From the NCBI GenBank assembly GCA_025350885.1, contig JANXXA010000062.1, forward strand, positions 1-11,946: 11,946 nucleotides of DNA. Direction: 5' to 3'. The notes below the pieces were generated by a model that was not told the origin of the DNA, searched no databases, and saw only the letters and a program-made list of their open reading frames with translations. Position numbers and translations under genes: made by a program. Shown piece after piece: positions 5,537 to 11,946 of the stretch. The DNA is from Phenylobacterium sp. Its GTDB lineage: Bacteria > Pseudomonadota > Alphaproteobacteria > Caulobacterales > Caulobacteraceae. Within the stretch, counting starts at the first letter, position 1. Every line of letters starts with the position of its first letter.

Positions 5537-6640
5537 TCACCGGCGGGTCAAGGCCGCGACGCGGGCCTGGGCGTCGCTCTCCAGGTCGGCGTAGAACAAG
5601 TTGAAGCCCGGCGACATCCGTTGCTCGGTCCATGAGCCTGAAGGTTTCAGCAAGGCCGACCTCGGGACGGTGACCCGCAACACGCCGCCCTGGCAACGGG
5701 CGGCGACCTGACGCGCCAGGAAGGCCGGGCGGGCTCCCCACTCCAGGCCCGTGGCGTTGGCCGCGCCCTGATGCAGCCGCGCCGGCGCGGGCTCTCCCGT
5801 TGTCGCGCCGAGGATCGGGTTGAAACAAAGCGCCGGGCCTTTGAGGTTCTGCAGCTCGCCCTCGGCGTCCCAGACCAGCGCCCGGTCGAGCAGCAGTCGG
5901 TCGCGGCCGATCTCTCCCTGCGCAACACTGATCCAGGCGGCCAGACAGCCGGGCTGGCCCGGGCGCGCGCAGGGCGCGAGCGGCGGGTTTGCGGCCGCAA
6001 CTACCGTCTCGATCAGATAGGCCCCGGCCAGGCGCGCGCGCAGCGCGGCGTCGGGAGCCACCTCCTCGGCCAGTAGCCGCGCCGCCAGGGTCCCGCCCTG
6101 TTCCACCCCGACAATCAGGAACGGGCGAGGCGCGCCGTGATGGTCGCGCCAATAACCGAACGCCTGGCGGATGTCGCCGTAGGCGAACTTGCGGGCGTCG
6201 CGCGCGTCTTCGCTGAGGGTCAGCAGGCTATAGAGTCCGGCCTGGCGATAGCGCGGCGCGAAGATCCGACCCACCCGCACGAAGGGTCCCGCATAGTTGG
6301 GGGCCATCACCCGGCGGAAGATGCGATCGGATCTGGCGTTGCCGATCAGGTCGTTCCAGTCCTTGCCGCCCTCGAAGGTGGTCGGCGAGACGAAGAACAC
6401 GTCTGCCACCGGATCGGCGGCGGTGGGCGCGCCAGGCGTCGTCGGCATCAACGCCCAGGCCTCGCGCCGCGCATAGACCGGCGCCGCCGGCGGACGATAG
6501 GTCTGGAACGGGGTCTTGGGATCGAGCGCATAGCGGATCAGGTCACCGCGGAAGATCACCAGACCGGATCCCAGAACGGCGACCGCCAGCAGGAGCCCGA
6601 GCCCCAGCCATCGCCGGGTTCGCGGCTGGGCCTGCGCCAC
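5537..6640 (-). CDS. DUF3089 family, membrane-anchored alpha/beta-hydrolase-like protein lacking the usual Ser nucleophile
   Basis: The 367-residue protein starts with a basic tail and one hydrophobic helix (about residues 11-31, WLGLGLLLAVAVLGSG), which suggests an inner-membrane anchor with the domain in the periplasm. Landmarks I associate with DUF3089 follow: DVFFVSPTTF (80-89), FAPRYRQAGLYS (127-138), GDIRQAFGYW (155-164) and RPFLIVGVEQGG (172-183). In the family as I know it, the last segment is an alpha/beta-hydrolase elbow of type GHSQG; here the Ser position is Glu180 (GVEQG), and the His I expect in the first segment is Ser85. Four cysteines (C224, C231, C272, C316) fit disulfides outside the cytoplasm. 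The GTG start lies 2 nt after the hldD stop, indicating translational coupling. The function is unknown; co-location with Kdo/heptose genes suggests an envelope role. Confidence 0.82.
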   Translation of the reverse strand: MAQAQPRTRRWLGLGLLLAVAVLGSGLVIFRGDLIRYALDPKTPFQTYRPPAAPVYARREAWALMPTTPGAPTAADPVADVFFVSPTTFEGGKDWNDLIGNARSDRIFRRVMAPNYAGPFVRVGRIFAPRYRQAGLYSLLTLSEDARDARKFAYGDIRQAFGYWRDHHGAPRPFLIVGVEQGGTLAARLLAEEVAPDAALRARLAGAYLIETVVAAANPPLAPCARPGQPGCLAAWISVAQGEIGRDRLLLDRALVWDAEGELQNLKGPALCFNPILGATTGEPAPARLHQGAANATGLEWGARPAFLARQVAARCQGGVLRVTVPRSALLKPSGSWTEQRMSPGFNLFYADLESDAQARVAALTRR

Positions 6641-6642
6641 CG

Positions 6643-7647
6643 CTAGCGGTACGGGTCGGGCTGGCTGAGATAGGCGCTGACATAGTCGCCGATCCCCGCC
6701 TCCAGCCCGGTCATCGGCTTGGCGTAACCGGCGGCCGCCAGCCGGTCCATCCGGGCCTGCGTGAAATACTGATACTTATCGCGGATCGCCGGCGGCATCG
6801 GCGTGTAGTCGATCCGCGCGGGCTTGCCGGCGGCCTTGAACACCGCGCGCGCCAGATCCTCGAAGGATCGCGCCGTCCCGGACCCGAGGTTGAAAATCCC
6901 GATCACCTGCGGGTTGCCGACCAGCCACTCGGTGACATCGGCGACGTCGCGCACATAGACGAAGTCGCGCTTCTGGCCGCCGTCGGGCACGTCCGGGCGA
7001 TAGCTCTTGAACAGCTGCACTCCGTGACCGCCCTGGACATGGGGCCAGATCTGCGAGGCCACCGATTTCATCGAGTGCTTATGATCTTCGTTGGGTCCGT
7101 AGACGTTGAAGAACTTCAGACCCACCCACTGCGGCGGGGCGTAGTCGCGCTGCGCCTGGCGCGCGGCGAAGAGGTCGAAGGTGGCCTTCGACCAGCCATA
7201 GGTGTTGAGCGGCCGCAGCGCCGCCAGCGCCTCATAATCGTTATCGTCGTCGAAGCCGTTGGCCCCATCGCCATAGGTCGCCGCCGACGAGGCGTAGACG
7301 AACCGGCGCTGGCGATCGGCGCACCAGCGGAACAGGTCGCGGCTCAATGTGAAGTTCGAATGGACGATCTTGTCGGCGTCGGGCTCGGTGGTCGAGGAGA
7401 CGGCGGCCATGTGGACCACCACCTCGATGTCGCGCCAGCGTTTCTCCAGCCACGCGAACATGTCGTCCGGCGCCACGAAGTCGCCGATCGGGTGCTTGGC
7501 GATGTTCTTCCACTTGCCGAGCTCGGCCTCGCGCAGCCGGTCGCAGACCACCACGTCCAGTGAACGGTCCTCCGCCAGCCGGGCGACAATGTTGGAGCCG
7601 ATGAAACCGGCGCCGCCGGTGACGAAGGCGATGCGGCGTTGAGTCAT
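6643..7647 (-). CDS. hldD: ADP-L-glycero-D-manno-heptose 6-epimerase
   Basis: HldD converts ADP-D-glycero-beta-D-manno-heptose to the L-glycero form, the donor for the LPS inner core, in the cytosol using bound NADP. The 334-residue protein is an extended short-chain dehydrogenase/reductase: glycine-rich VTGGAGFIGSN (9-19), SSAATYG (120-126), catalytic Y150-x-x-x-K154 (YGWSK), then the family-specific FFNVYGPNEDHKHSM and RDFVYVRDVADV segments seen also in E. coli HldD. A short insertion (RPDVPDGGQ) precedes KRDFVY relative to the E. coli protein as I recall it. The ATG at 7647 overlaps the hldE stop in an ATGA arrangement (4 nt), so translation is probably coupled. The frame is open upstream to 8415, but that part is hldE read out of frame and is not a fusion. 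Confidence 0.96.
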   Translation of the reverse strand: MTQRRIAFVTGGAGFIGSNIVARLAEDRSLDVVVCDRLREAELGKWKNIAKHPIGDFVAPDDMFAWLEKRWRDIEVVVHMAAVSSTTEPDADKIVHSNFTLSRDLFRWCADRQRRFVYASSAATYGDGANGFDDDNDYEALAALRPLNTYGWSKATFDLFAARQAQRDYAPPQWVGLKFFNVYGPNEDHKHSMKSVASQIWPHVQGGHGVQLFKSYRPDVPDGGQKRDFVYVRDVADVTEWLVGNPQVIGIFNLGSGTARSFEDLARAVFKAAGKPARIDYTPMPPAIRDKYQYFTQARMDRLAAAGYAKPMTGLEAGIGDYVSAYLSQPDPYR

Positions 7648-9113
7648 GGGCGAGCAACCTTCATCCGGGCGATGGCCGCCGTGGTGGAATAGCCCTCGAC
7701 GATGGCGGCGAGCTTCACCTCCCCGCCCCAGCCCTTGACCAGATCGTGGCCGACGACTTCGCTCTCGGCATAGTCGGCGCCCTTGACCAGCACATCGGGG
7801 CGGGCCGCCTGGATCAGCTTGACGGGCGTGTCCTCGTCGAAGGGAACCACCAGATCCACCGAGCCCAGGCCCGCCAGCACCAGCGCGCGGGATTCCAGGT
7901 CGTTGACCGGGCGGCCCTCGCCCTTCAGCGCGCGCACGCTGGCGTCGGAATTCAGGCCGACGATCAGCCGGTCGCACCAGGCGCGCGCCTGGCTGAGATA
8001 GGCCACGTGGCCCTTGTGCAGGATGTCGAAGCAACCGTTGGTAAAGCCCACCTTCAGGCCCCTGGCGCGCCAGCGCTCGACTTCGCGTTCCATCCGCTGG
8101 GCGGTGGCGACCTTGGCCTCGGCGGGCGCCATGTGGGCCGAGAGCGCGGCTTCGATCATGTCGTCGGGCGAGACCGTCGCGGTCCCGGCCTTGCCCACCG
8201 CCACGCCGGACGCGAGCTGAGCAAAGGCGATGGCGTCCTCGATGGGCGCGTTGGCGGCCAGCGCCAGACCCAGAGCCGCCAGTGTCGTATCGCCGGCGCC
8301 CGAGGCGTCGAACACCTCGCGCGGCGCGGTCGGAAAATGCCGGATGGCCTGCCCGCGCACCGCCAGCGAGATCCCCTTGGAAGCCCGCGTCACCAGGATC
8401 GCCTTGGCGTCCCACAGCTCCAGCGCGCGCGCCAGCGCCGCCTCGATCTGGGCGTCGGTCTCCGTCGGCAGGTCAGTGGCGTGGCCCAGCTCGGCGGCAT
8501 TTGGCTTGATCATATCGACGGCGCCGTAGCGGGCAAAGGAGCGGGCCTTGGAATCCACCACCAGGCTGCCGCCCGACTCCCTGGCGGCTTCCCGGCAGAC
8601 GGCGATCACCGCCTCGGTGACGACGCCCTTGCCGTAGTCGGAGAGCAGGATCGCGCCGGCGCCCTTGGCCGCGTCGCGGATGGTCCGCACCAGGCGCTGC
8701 TCGACCTCGCCGCTGACCGGTTCATGGGTCTCCAGGTCCACCCGCAGCAGCTGCTGGCCGCCGGAGACGAAGCGGGTCTTCAGCGTTGTCGGCCTGGCCG
8801 GATCGGTGACCAGATAGCCCTCGACGCCGGCCTCCTCACCCACCAGCCGCAAGGCCATGGCGCCCTCGGCGTCACCGCCGACCAGTCCCACCAGCGAGAC
8901 CTCGCCACCGAGCGCGGCTACGTTGCGGGCCACATTGCCCGCGGCGCCCAGCATCATCAGTTCGCGCGACCGGGCCAGCACCGGCACCGGCGCCTCGGGC
9001 GACACCCGGCTGACCTCGCCATAGACGAAGCGATCGACCATCAGGTCGCCGACGCAGGCGACGCGCCGGCCTGGCGCCAGGCCCAGAAGGTGCTGGAGCG
9101 CGGAGAGATCCAT
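7644..9113 (-). CDS. hldE: Bifunctional D-glycero-beta-D-manno-heptose-7-phosphate kinase / heptose-1-phosphate adenylyltransferase
   Basis: HldE carries out two steps of ADP-heptose synthesis for LPS. The 489-residue length fits the two-domain enzyme (E. coli 477). The N-terminal PfkB/ribokinase domain (about 1-325) has VGDLMVDRFVYG (21-32), the sugar-binding LGAAGNVARN (55-64), IKPNAAEL (202-209) and the anion-hole/catalytic motif DASGAGDT (269-276, D275 as the predicted base). The C-terminal cytidylyltransferase-like domain has TNGCFDILHKGH (358-369), the GxFDxxHxGH nucleotidyl-transfer signature, and LKGEGRPVN (396-404). It lies 32 nt after kdsA and overlaps hldD by 4 nt. The intermediate enzyme GmhB and the isomerase GmhA are not in the window and must be encoded elsewhere. 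The ATG at 9113 is the natural start, with only a weak AGG-type Shine-Dalgarno sequence. Confidence 0.96.
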   Translation of the reverse strand: MDLSALQHLLGLAPGRRVACVGDLMVDRFVYGEVSRVSPEAPVPVLARSRELMMLGAAGNVARNVAALGGEVSLVGLVGGDAEGAMALRLVGEEAGVEGYLVTDPARPTTLKTRFVSGGQQLLRVDLETHEPVSGEVEQRLVRTIRDAAKGAGAILLSDYGKGVVTEAVIAVCREAARESGGSLVVDSKARSFARYGAVDMIKPNAAELGHATDLPTETDAQIEAALARALELWDAKAILVTRASKGISLAVRGQAIRHFPTAPREVFDASGAGDTTLAALGLALAANAPIEDAIAFAQLASGVAVGKAGTATVSPDDMIEAALSAHMAPAEAKVATAQRMEREVERWRARGLKVGFTNGCFDILHKGHVAYLSQARAWCDRLIVGLNSDASVRALKGEGRPVNDLESRALVLAGLGSVDLVVPFDEDTPVKLIQAARPDVLVKGADYAESEVVGHDLVKGWGGEVKLAAIVEGYSTTAAIARMKVARP

Positions 9114-9145
9114 GACCTAGCCTGTGCGGCGGGTTGCGGGCGCGG

Positions 9146-10003
9146 TCAAGCCGGCTGCACGGCGGCGTGAACCGCCTTCAAGGTGGACAACAGGCCCGCC
9201 GCCGCATCGAGCGGCAGTGTGCTCGGTCCATCGCAGAGCGCCTTGTCGGGATCAGGATGGAACTCGAGGAACACCCCGTCGACCCCCGCGGCCACGGCCG
9301 CCTTGGCGATCACGGCGACGCCGTCGCGACGGCCGCCCGTGGAGGCCCCGCCCGTCCGTGGATCGGCGCCCGGCAGTTGCACCGCGTGCGTCGCGTCGAT
9401 GGTCACCGGCACGCCGAGCTTCATCATCTCGCCAATGCCCAGCATATCGACCACCAGATTGTTGTAGCCGAAGGACGCCCCGCGCTCGCACAGCACCGTG
9501 ATGTCGGCGCCGCCGACCGCTTCCTTGACCTTGGCGACGATGTTGCGGGCGTCCCAGGGCGCCAGGAACTGCCCCTTCTTGACATGCAGCAGGCCGCCGG
9601 CGGCGTGGATCGCGCGCGCCGAGGCCACCTCCAGGTCTGTCTGACGGCAGAGGAAGGCCGGGATCTGCAACAGGTCGACGACCTGGGCGAGCGGTTCGGC
9701 CTGGGCGATCTCGTGGATGTCGCTGGCGATCGGTACGCCGAACTCAGCCTTGACCTTGGCCAGGATGCGCAGACCTTCCGCCAGGCCGGGGCCGCGATAG
9801 CTGGTGATCGAGGAGCGGTTGGCCTTGTCGAAACTGGCCTTGAATATGTAGGGCAGTCCCAGGTCTGTGCAGACGCGCTGCAGGTGGGAGGCCGTATCCA
9901 GTGCCAGGGTCTCGTTTTCCAGCACGTTCAGACCGGCGATCACCAGCAGCGGCTGGCCATCACCGATGCCGATTCCCCAGCGTTCAAGGTTCAGGACGGC
10001 CAT
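9146..10003 (-). CDS. kdsA: 3-deoxy-8-phosphooctulonate (Kdo-8-phosphate) synthase
   Basis: KdsA condenses phosphoenolpyruvate with D-arabinose 5-phosphate to give Kdo-8-phosphate, the first committed step of Kdo synthesis for the LPS inner core. The 285-residue protein matches the E. coli enzyme (284) throughout: FKASFDKANRSS, SYRGPGL, LCRQTDL, VKKGQFLAPWD, ERGASFGYNNLVVDM, DATHAVQLPG, GGRRDGV, FHPDPDKALCDGPS. The residue at the metal-site position is Asn26 (AGLNVLEN), as in the E. coli enzyme (MNVLES), not Cys, which predicts the metal-independent class. The ATG at 10003 has a good Shine-Dalgarno sequence, GGGGAG (10008-10013), at 4 nt. It is the first gene of the minus-strand envelope block and diverges from the Cfa-like gene. 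Confidence 0.97.
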   Translation of the reverse strand: MAVLNLERWGIGIGDGQPLLVIAGLNVLENETLALDTASHLQRVCTDLGLPYIFKASFDKANRSSITSYRGPGLAEGLRILAKVKAEFGVPIASDIHEIAQAEPLAQVVDLLQIPAFLCRQTDLEVASARAIHAAGGLLHVKKGQFLAPWDARNIVAKVKEAVGGADITVLCERGASFGYNNLVVDMLGIGEMMKLGVPVTIDATHAVQLPGADPRTGGASTGGRRDGVAVIAKAAVAAGVDGVFLEFHPDPDKALCDGPSTLPLDAAAGLLSTLKAVHAAVQPA

Positions 10004-10190
10004 GGCGCTCCCCGGCGGTGCAACGGTCGCGGCTTAGGTGGCGTGCGCCGCCAGCCTTCACAAGCCACAATTCCCCCAACCTGGCGCGTCCGCCATCGCC
10101 GCCTGTGCGTATTGACCATGCGCCGACCGAACCCGGGCGCAGACTCGCGGATCATATGCCAGTGTCAGTAGAAGCTTGGGGACCCCGATC
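10004..10190. other. Divergent intergenic region between kdsA and the cfa-like gene
   Basis: These 187 bp must carry the start signals for kdsA (leftward) and probably for the cfa-like gene (rightward). I see no convincing promoter for either. A GC-rich hairpin (arms about 10037-10043 and 10046-10052, with one G-T wobble) lies in the kdsA leader. A lone TTGACC (10112-10117) has no matching -10 at the usual spacing. The cfa-like gene has a GGGGA Shine-Dalgarno sequence at 10178-10182. Confidence 0.5.
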
Positions 10191-11447
10191 ATGAGTATGG
10201 CTCAAGGTCTGTCGCTTGCGGCCATCGCGGGTGATCGCCGCGCGTTTCGCCGCCTCCCGGCCTTGCGGGGCGCGCCCGCGACATTCCGGGCCGCGCTGAG
10301 GATCATCGCCCGAAACTGGGTCATCGGATCGGTCACCCTGGTCATGCCGAGCGGCGAAGAGGTCCACGTTCACGGCGCGGAACCGGGCCCCGATGCGCGC
10401 CTGATCATCCATGATTTCCGCTTCATACGCCGCGCCCTGGCGGCCGGGGATATCGGCTTTGCCGAGGCCTACATGGCCGGTGAGTTCGATACGCCCGATC
10501 TGCCGGACCTGCTCTACGTCTTTGCCGCCAACTGGAACCGGCTGCATCACGTGACCATGGGCAATCCCTTGTCCTGGACCATCAACCGCATCCGCCACGC
10601 CTTCCGCCCCAACAGCCGCCACGGCGCGCGCAAGAACATCCACGCCCACTATGACCTGGGCAACGCGTTCTATTCGCGCTGGCTCGATCCGACGATGACC
10701 TATTCCTCGGCCAAATATGAGACCCCCGGCCAGTCGCTGGCCCAGGCCCAGACGGCCAAGTATCGCGCCCTTGCCCAGAGCATGGACCTGCAGTCGGGAC
10801 AGAGCGTCCTGGAGATCGGCTGCGGCTGGGGCGGTTTCGCTGAATTCGCCGCCCGCGAGGTGGGCGCCAAGGTCACCGCCATCACCATCTCGCAGGAACA
10901 GTACGCCTTTGCCCGGCAGCGGATGTTCGACGCTGGCCTCAACGAACGCGCCGACATCAGGCTGGTGGACTACCGCGATGTCGAGGGCCGGTTCGACCGC
11001 GTCGCCTCCATCGAGATGCTGGAGGCGGTCGGCGAGCGCTACTGGCCGTCCTATTTCAACAAGGTCAACGAGACCCTGAAGCCCGGCGGCCAGGCGGGGC
11101 TGCAGGTGATCACCATCCGCGACGAGTATTTCGAGGAATACCGCAGCCGCGCCGACTTCATCCAGAAATACATCTTCCCAGGCGGCATGCTGCCCTCCGA
11201 GGAGCGCCTCAAGAAGGTGACCGACAAGGCCGGGTTCATCTGGACCAAGATCGACCGGTTCGGCCACGATTACGCTGACACCCTGGCGCAATGGCAGAAG
11301 AGCTTCGATGCCGCCTGGGCCGGCATTCGTCCGCTGGGGTTCGATGAGCGGTTCCGTAAACTCTGGAAGTTCTACCTGAGCTATTGCGAGGCGGGCTTCC
11401 GCACCGAGCGGACGAACGTCGTGCAGCTCTCGATGACCAAGGCCTGA
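10191..11447 (+). CDS. cfa: Cyclopropane-fatty-acyl-phospholipid synthase family SAM-dependent methyltransferase
   Basis: Members of this family transfer a methylene or methyl group from S-adenosylmethionine to the double bond of unsaturated acyl chains in membrane phospholipids. The 418-residue protein has the family's N-terminal domain (about 1-145), then NIHAHYDLGNAFY (149-161), the SAM-binding LEIGCGWGGFAEFA (207-220), IEMLEAVG (274-281), KYIFPGGMLPS (326-336) and FYLSYCEAGFR (394-404). Compared with remembered E. coli Cfa, E239 (E278), I268 (I307) and Y317 (Y395) are kept, but C139 is Ser173 (YSSAKYE) and H266 appears as Gln305 (LQVITI). This may mark a separate subfamily, so the exact product is uncertain. 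The ATG at 10191 follows GGGGA (10178-10182) by 8 nt; the ATG at 10197 is an alternative. The cysteine synthase gene begins 41 nt downstream. Confidence 0.9.
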   Translation: MSMAQGLSLAAIAGDRRAFRRLPALRGAPATFRAALRIIARNWVIGSVTLVMPSGEEVHVHGAEPGPDARLIIHDFRFIRRALAAGDIGFAEAYMAGEFDTPDLPDLLYVFAANWNRLHHVTMGNPLSWTINRIRHAFRPNSRHGARKNIHAHYDLGNAFYSRWLDPTMTYSSAKYETPGQSLAQAQTAKYRALAQSMDLQSGQSVLEIGCGWGGFAEFAAREVGAKVTAITISQEQYAFARQRMFDAGLNERADIRLVDYRDVEGRFDRVASIEMLEAVGERYWPSYFNKVNETLKPGGQAGLQVITIRDEYFEEYRSRADFIQKYIFPGGMLPSEERLKKVTDKAGFIWTKIDRFGHDYADTLAQWQKSFDAAWAGIRPLGFDERFRKLWKFYLSYCEAGFRTERTNVVQLSMTKA

Positions 11448-11488
11448 TCCCTCTGTCGCATCGTCGCGGCGGCGCTTAAGTAGCGGTC

Positions 11489-11946
11489 ATGATGATCGCG
11501 CGCAGCGTCCTGGACGCCATCGGCAACACCCCGCTGATCCGCCTCAACCGGGCCAGCGCCCTGACCGGCTGCGAAATTCTCGGAAAAGCCGAGTTCATGA
11601 ACCCGGGCCAGTCGGTCAAGGATCGCGCGGCCCTGTGGATGGTTCGCGACGCCGAGGCCAGGGGTCTGCTCAAGCCCGGCGGGCGGATCGTCGAAGGCAC
11701 GGCCGGCAACACCGGCATCGGCCTGGCGATGGTCGCCAGGGCGCTGGGCTACCGCTGCACCATCGTCATCCCGCGCACCCAGAGCCAGGAAAAGAAGGAC
11801 GCCATCGCGCTTTACGGCGCGGACCTGGTCGAGGTCGATGCCGTCCCCTATGCCAACGAGATGAATTACGTCAAATATTCCGGTCGTCTGGCGAAGGAAC
11901 TTGATGCAAAGGAGCATGCCGGCGCGATCTGGGCCAACCAGTTCGA
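11489..11946 (+). CDS. cysK: Cysteine synthase family PLP enzyme (partial, 3' end off the window)
   Basis: The frame runs 152 codons from ATG 11489 to the edge without a stop. The family enzyme, cysteine synthase A, makes L-cysteine from O-acetylserine and sulfide in the cytosol. Seen here: the start VLDAIGNTPLIRLNR, the PLP-lysine segment NPGQSVKDRAA (39-49, K44), the substrate/PLP-phosphate loop as EGTAGNTGIGLA (TSGNTG in typical CysK, Ala replacing Ser), and VIPRTQSQEKKDAIALYGAD. The C-terminal half is missing. The second ATG (11492) is an equally possible start, and no good Shine-Dalgarno sequence precedes either, so it may rely on the upstream cfa-like transcript, 41 nt away. Cystathionine beta-synthase is the main alternative because the two share this N-terminal fold. 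The loop variant also leaves other O-acetylserine/O-phosphoserine enzymes possible. Confidence 0.85.
   Translation, partial: MMIARSVLDAIGNTPLIRLNRASALTGCEILGKAEFMNPGQSVKDRAALWMVRDAEARGLLKPGGRIVEGTAGNTGIGLAMVARALGYRCTIVIPRTQSQEKKDAIALYGADLVEVDAVPYANEMNYVKYSGRLAKELDAKEHAGAIWANQF

Noticed and set aside
4361..5635. Plus-strand open frame of 424 codons opposite the oxidoreductase gene
   Set aside because: Low-complexity His/Gln/Arg-rich antisense translation with no motif; the minus-strand gene is unambiguous.
6643..8415. An apparent 590-codon hldD with a long N-terminal extension
   Set aside because: The extension is hldE read in a different frame; the real hldD begins at 7647 with an ATGA overlap.
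7746..9170. Plus-strand open frame of 474 codons opposite hldE
   Set aside because: Antisense shadow of hldE with biased composition and no recognisable domain.
10112..10140. TTGACC as the -35 element of a cfa promoter
   Set aside because: The sequence 17 nt downstream (GGGCGC) has no resemblance to a -10 element.
10152..11291. Minus-strand open frame of 379 codons opposite the cfa-like gene
   Set aside because: Antisense shadow; the plus strand encodes complete Cfa family motifs.

Overview
This is a GC-rich, densely packed chromosomal stretch that looks like an alphaproteobacterium, most likely of the Caulobacter/Phenylobacterium/Brevundimonas group. The evidence is the sdhE-recG divergent pair, a PEPxxWA-type PEP-CTERM protein, a HisKA_2-family sensor kinase, and a Gram-negative lipopolysaccharide (LPS) inner-core operon. 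The genus is an inference from remembered protein similarity and was not searched. No tRNA, rRNA, CRISPR array, transposase or phage gene was seen.

Layout, left to right. (1) Positions 1-204 (minus) hold the N-terminal part of sdhE, the succinate dehydrogenase flavinylation factor. It diverges from recG (279-2354, plus), a full-length branch-migration helicase. (2) A PEP-CTERM secreted protein gene (2374-3006, minus) converges on recG. The AT-richer region upstream of it holds a perfect TGTGA-N6-TCACA palindrome (CRP consensus) and a second small palindrome. (3) Positions 3191-3302 carry a degenerate copy of the 3' end of an oxidoreductase gene whose intact relative lies 1.3 kb away (4490-5494, minus). 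Between the two sits a soluble PAS-HisKA_2 histidine kinase (3394-4503, plus) without a response regulator beside it. (4) A tight minus-strand block runs from 10003 down to 4490: kdsA, hldE, hldD, a DUF3089 protein and the NADP-dependent oxidoreductase. (5) Divergent from kdsA, on the plus strand, are a cyclopropane-fatty-acid synthase-like gene (10191-11447) and the start of a cysteine synthase gene (11489 to the window edge).

How the genes work together. KdsA makes Kdo-8-phosphate. HldE phosphorylates D-glycero-D-manno-heptose 7-phosphate and later adenylylates the 1-phosphate. HldD epimerises the ADP-heptose. Together they supply Kdo and heptose precursors for the LPS inner core. The genes are co-directional, with gaps of 32 nt, a 4-nt overlap, 2 nt and 42 nt, which fits one transcript. 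The DUF3089 protein is membrane-anchored and has lost the usual Ser of its nucleophile elbow, so its role in this envelope operon is open. The Cfa-like enzyme acts on membrane phospholipid acyl chains, so the right half of the window is largely about the cell envelope.

Most of the window is ordinary housekeeping DNA. The points most worth a second look are the duplicated oxidoreductase 3' end bracketing the orphan kinase, the CRP-type site placed about 60 bp upstream of a possible start of the PEP-CTERM transcript, the nucleophile-less DUF3089 protein in an LPS operon, and the active-site changes in the Cfa-like enzyme. I did not find a clearly new multi-gene system.
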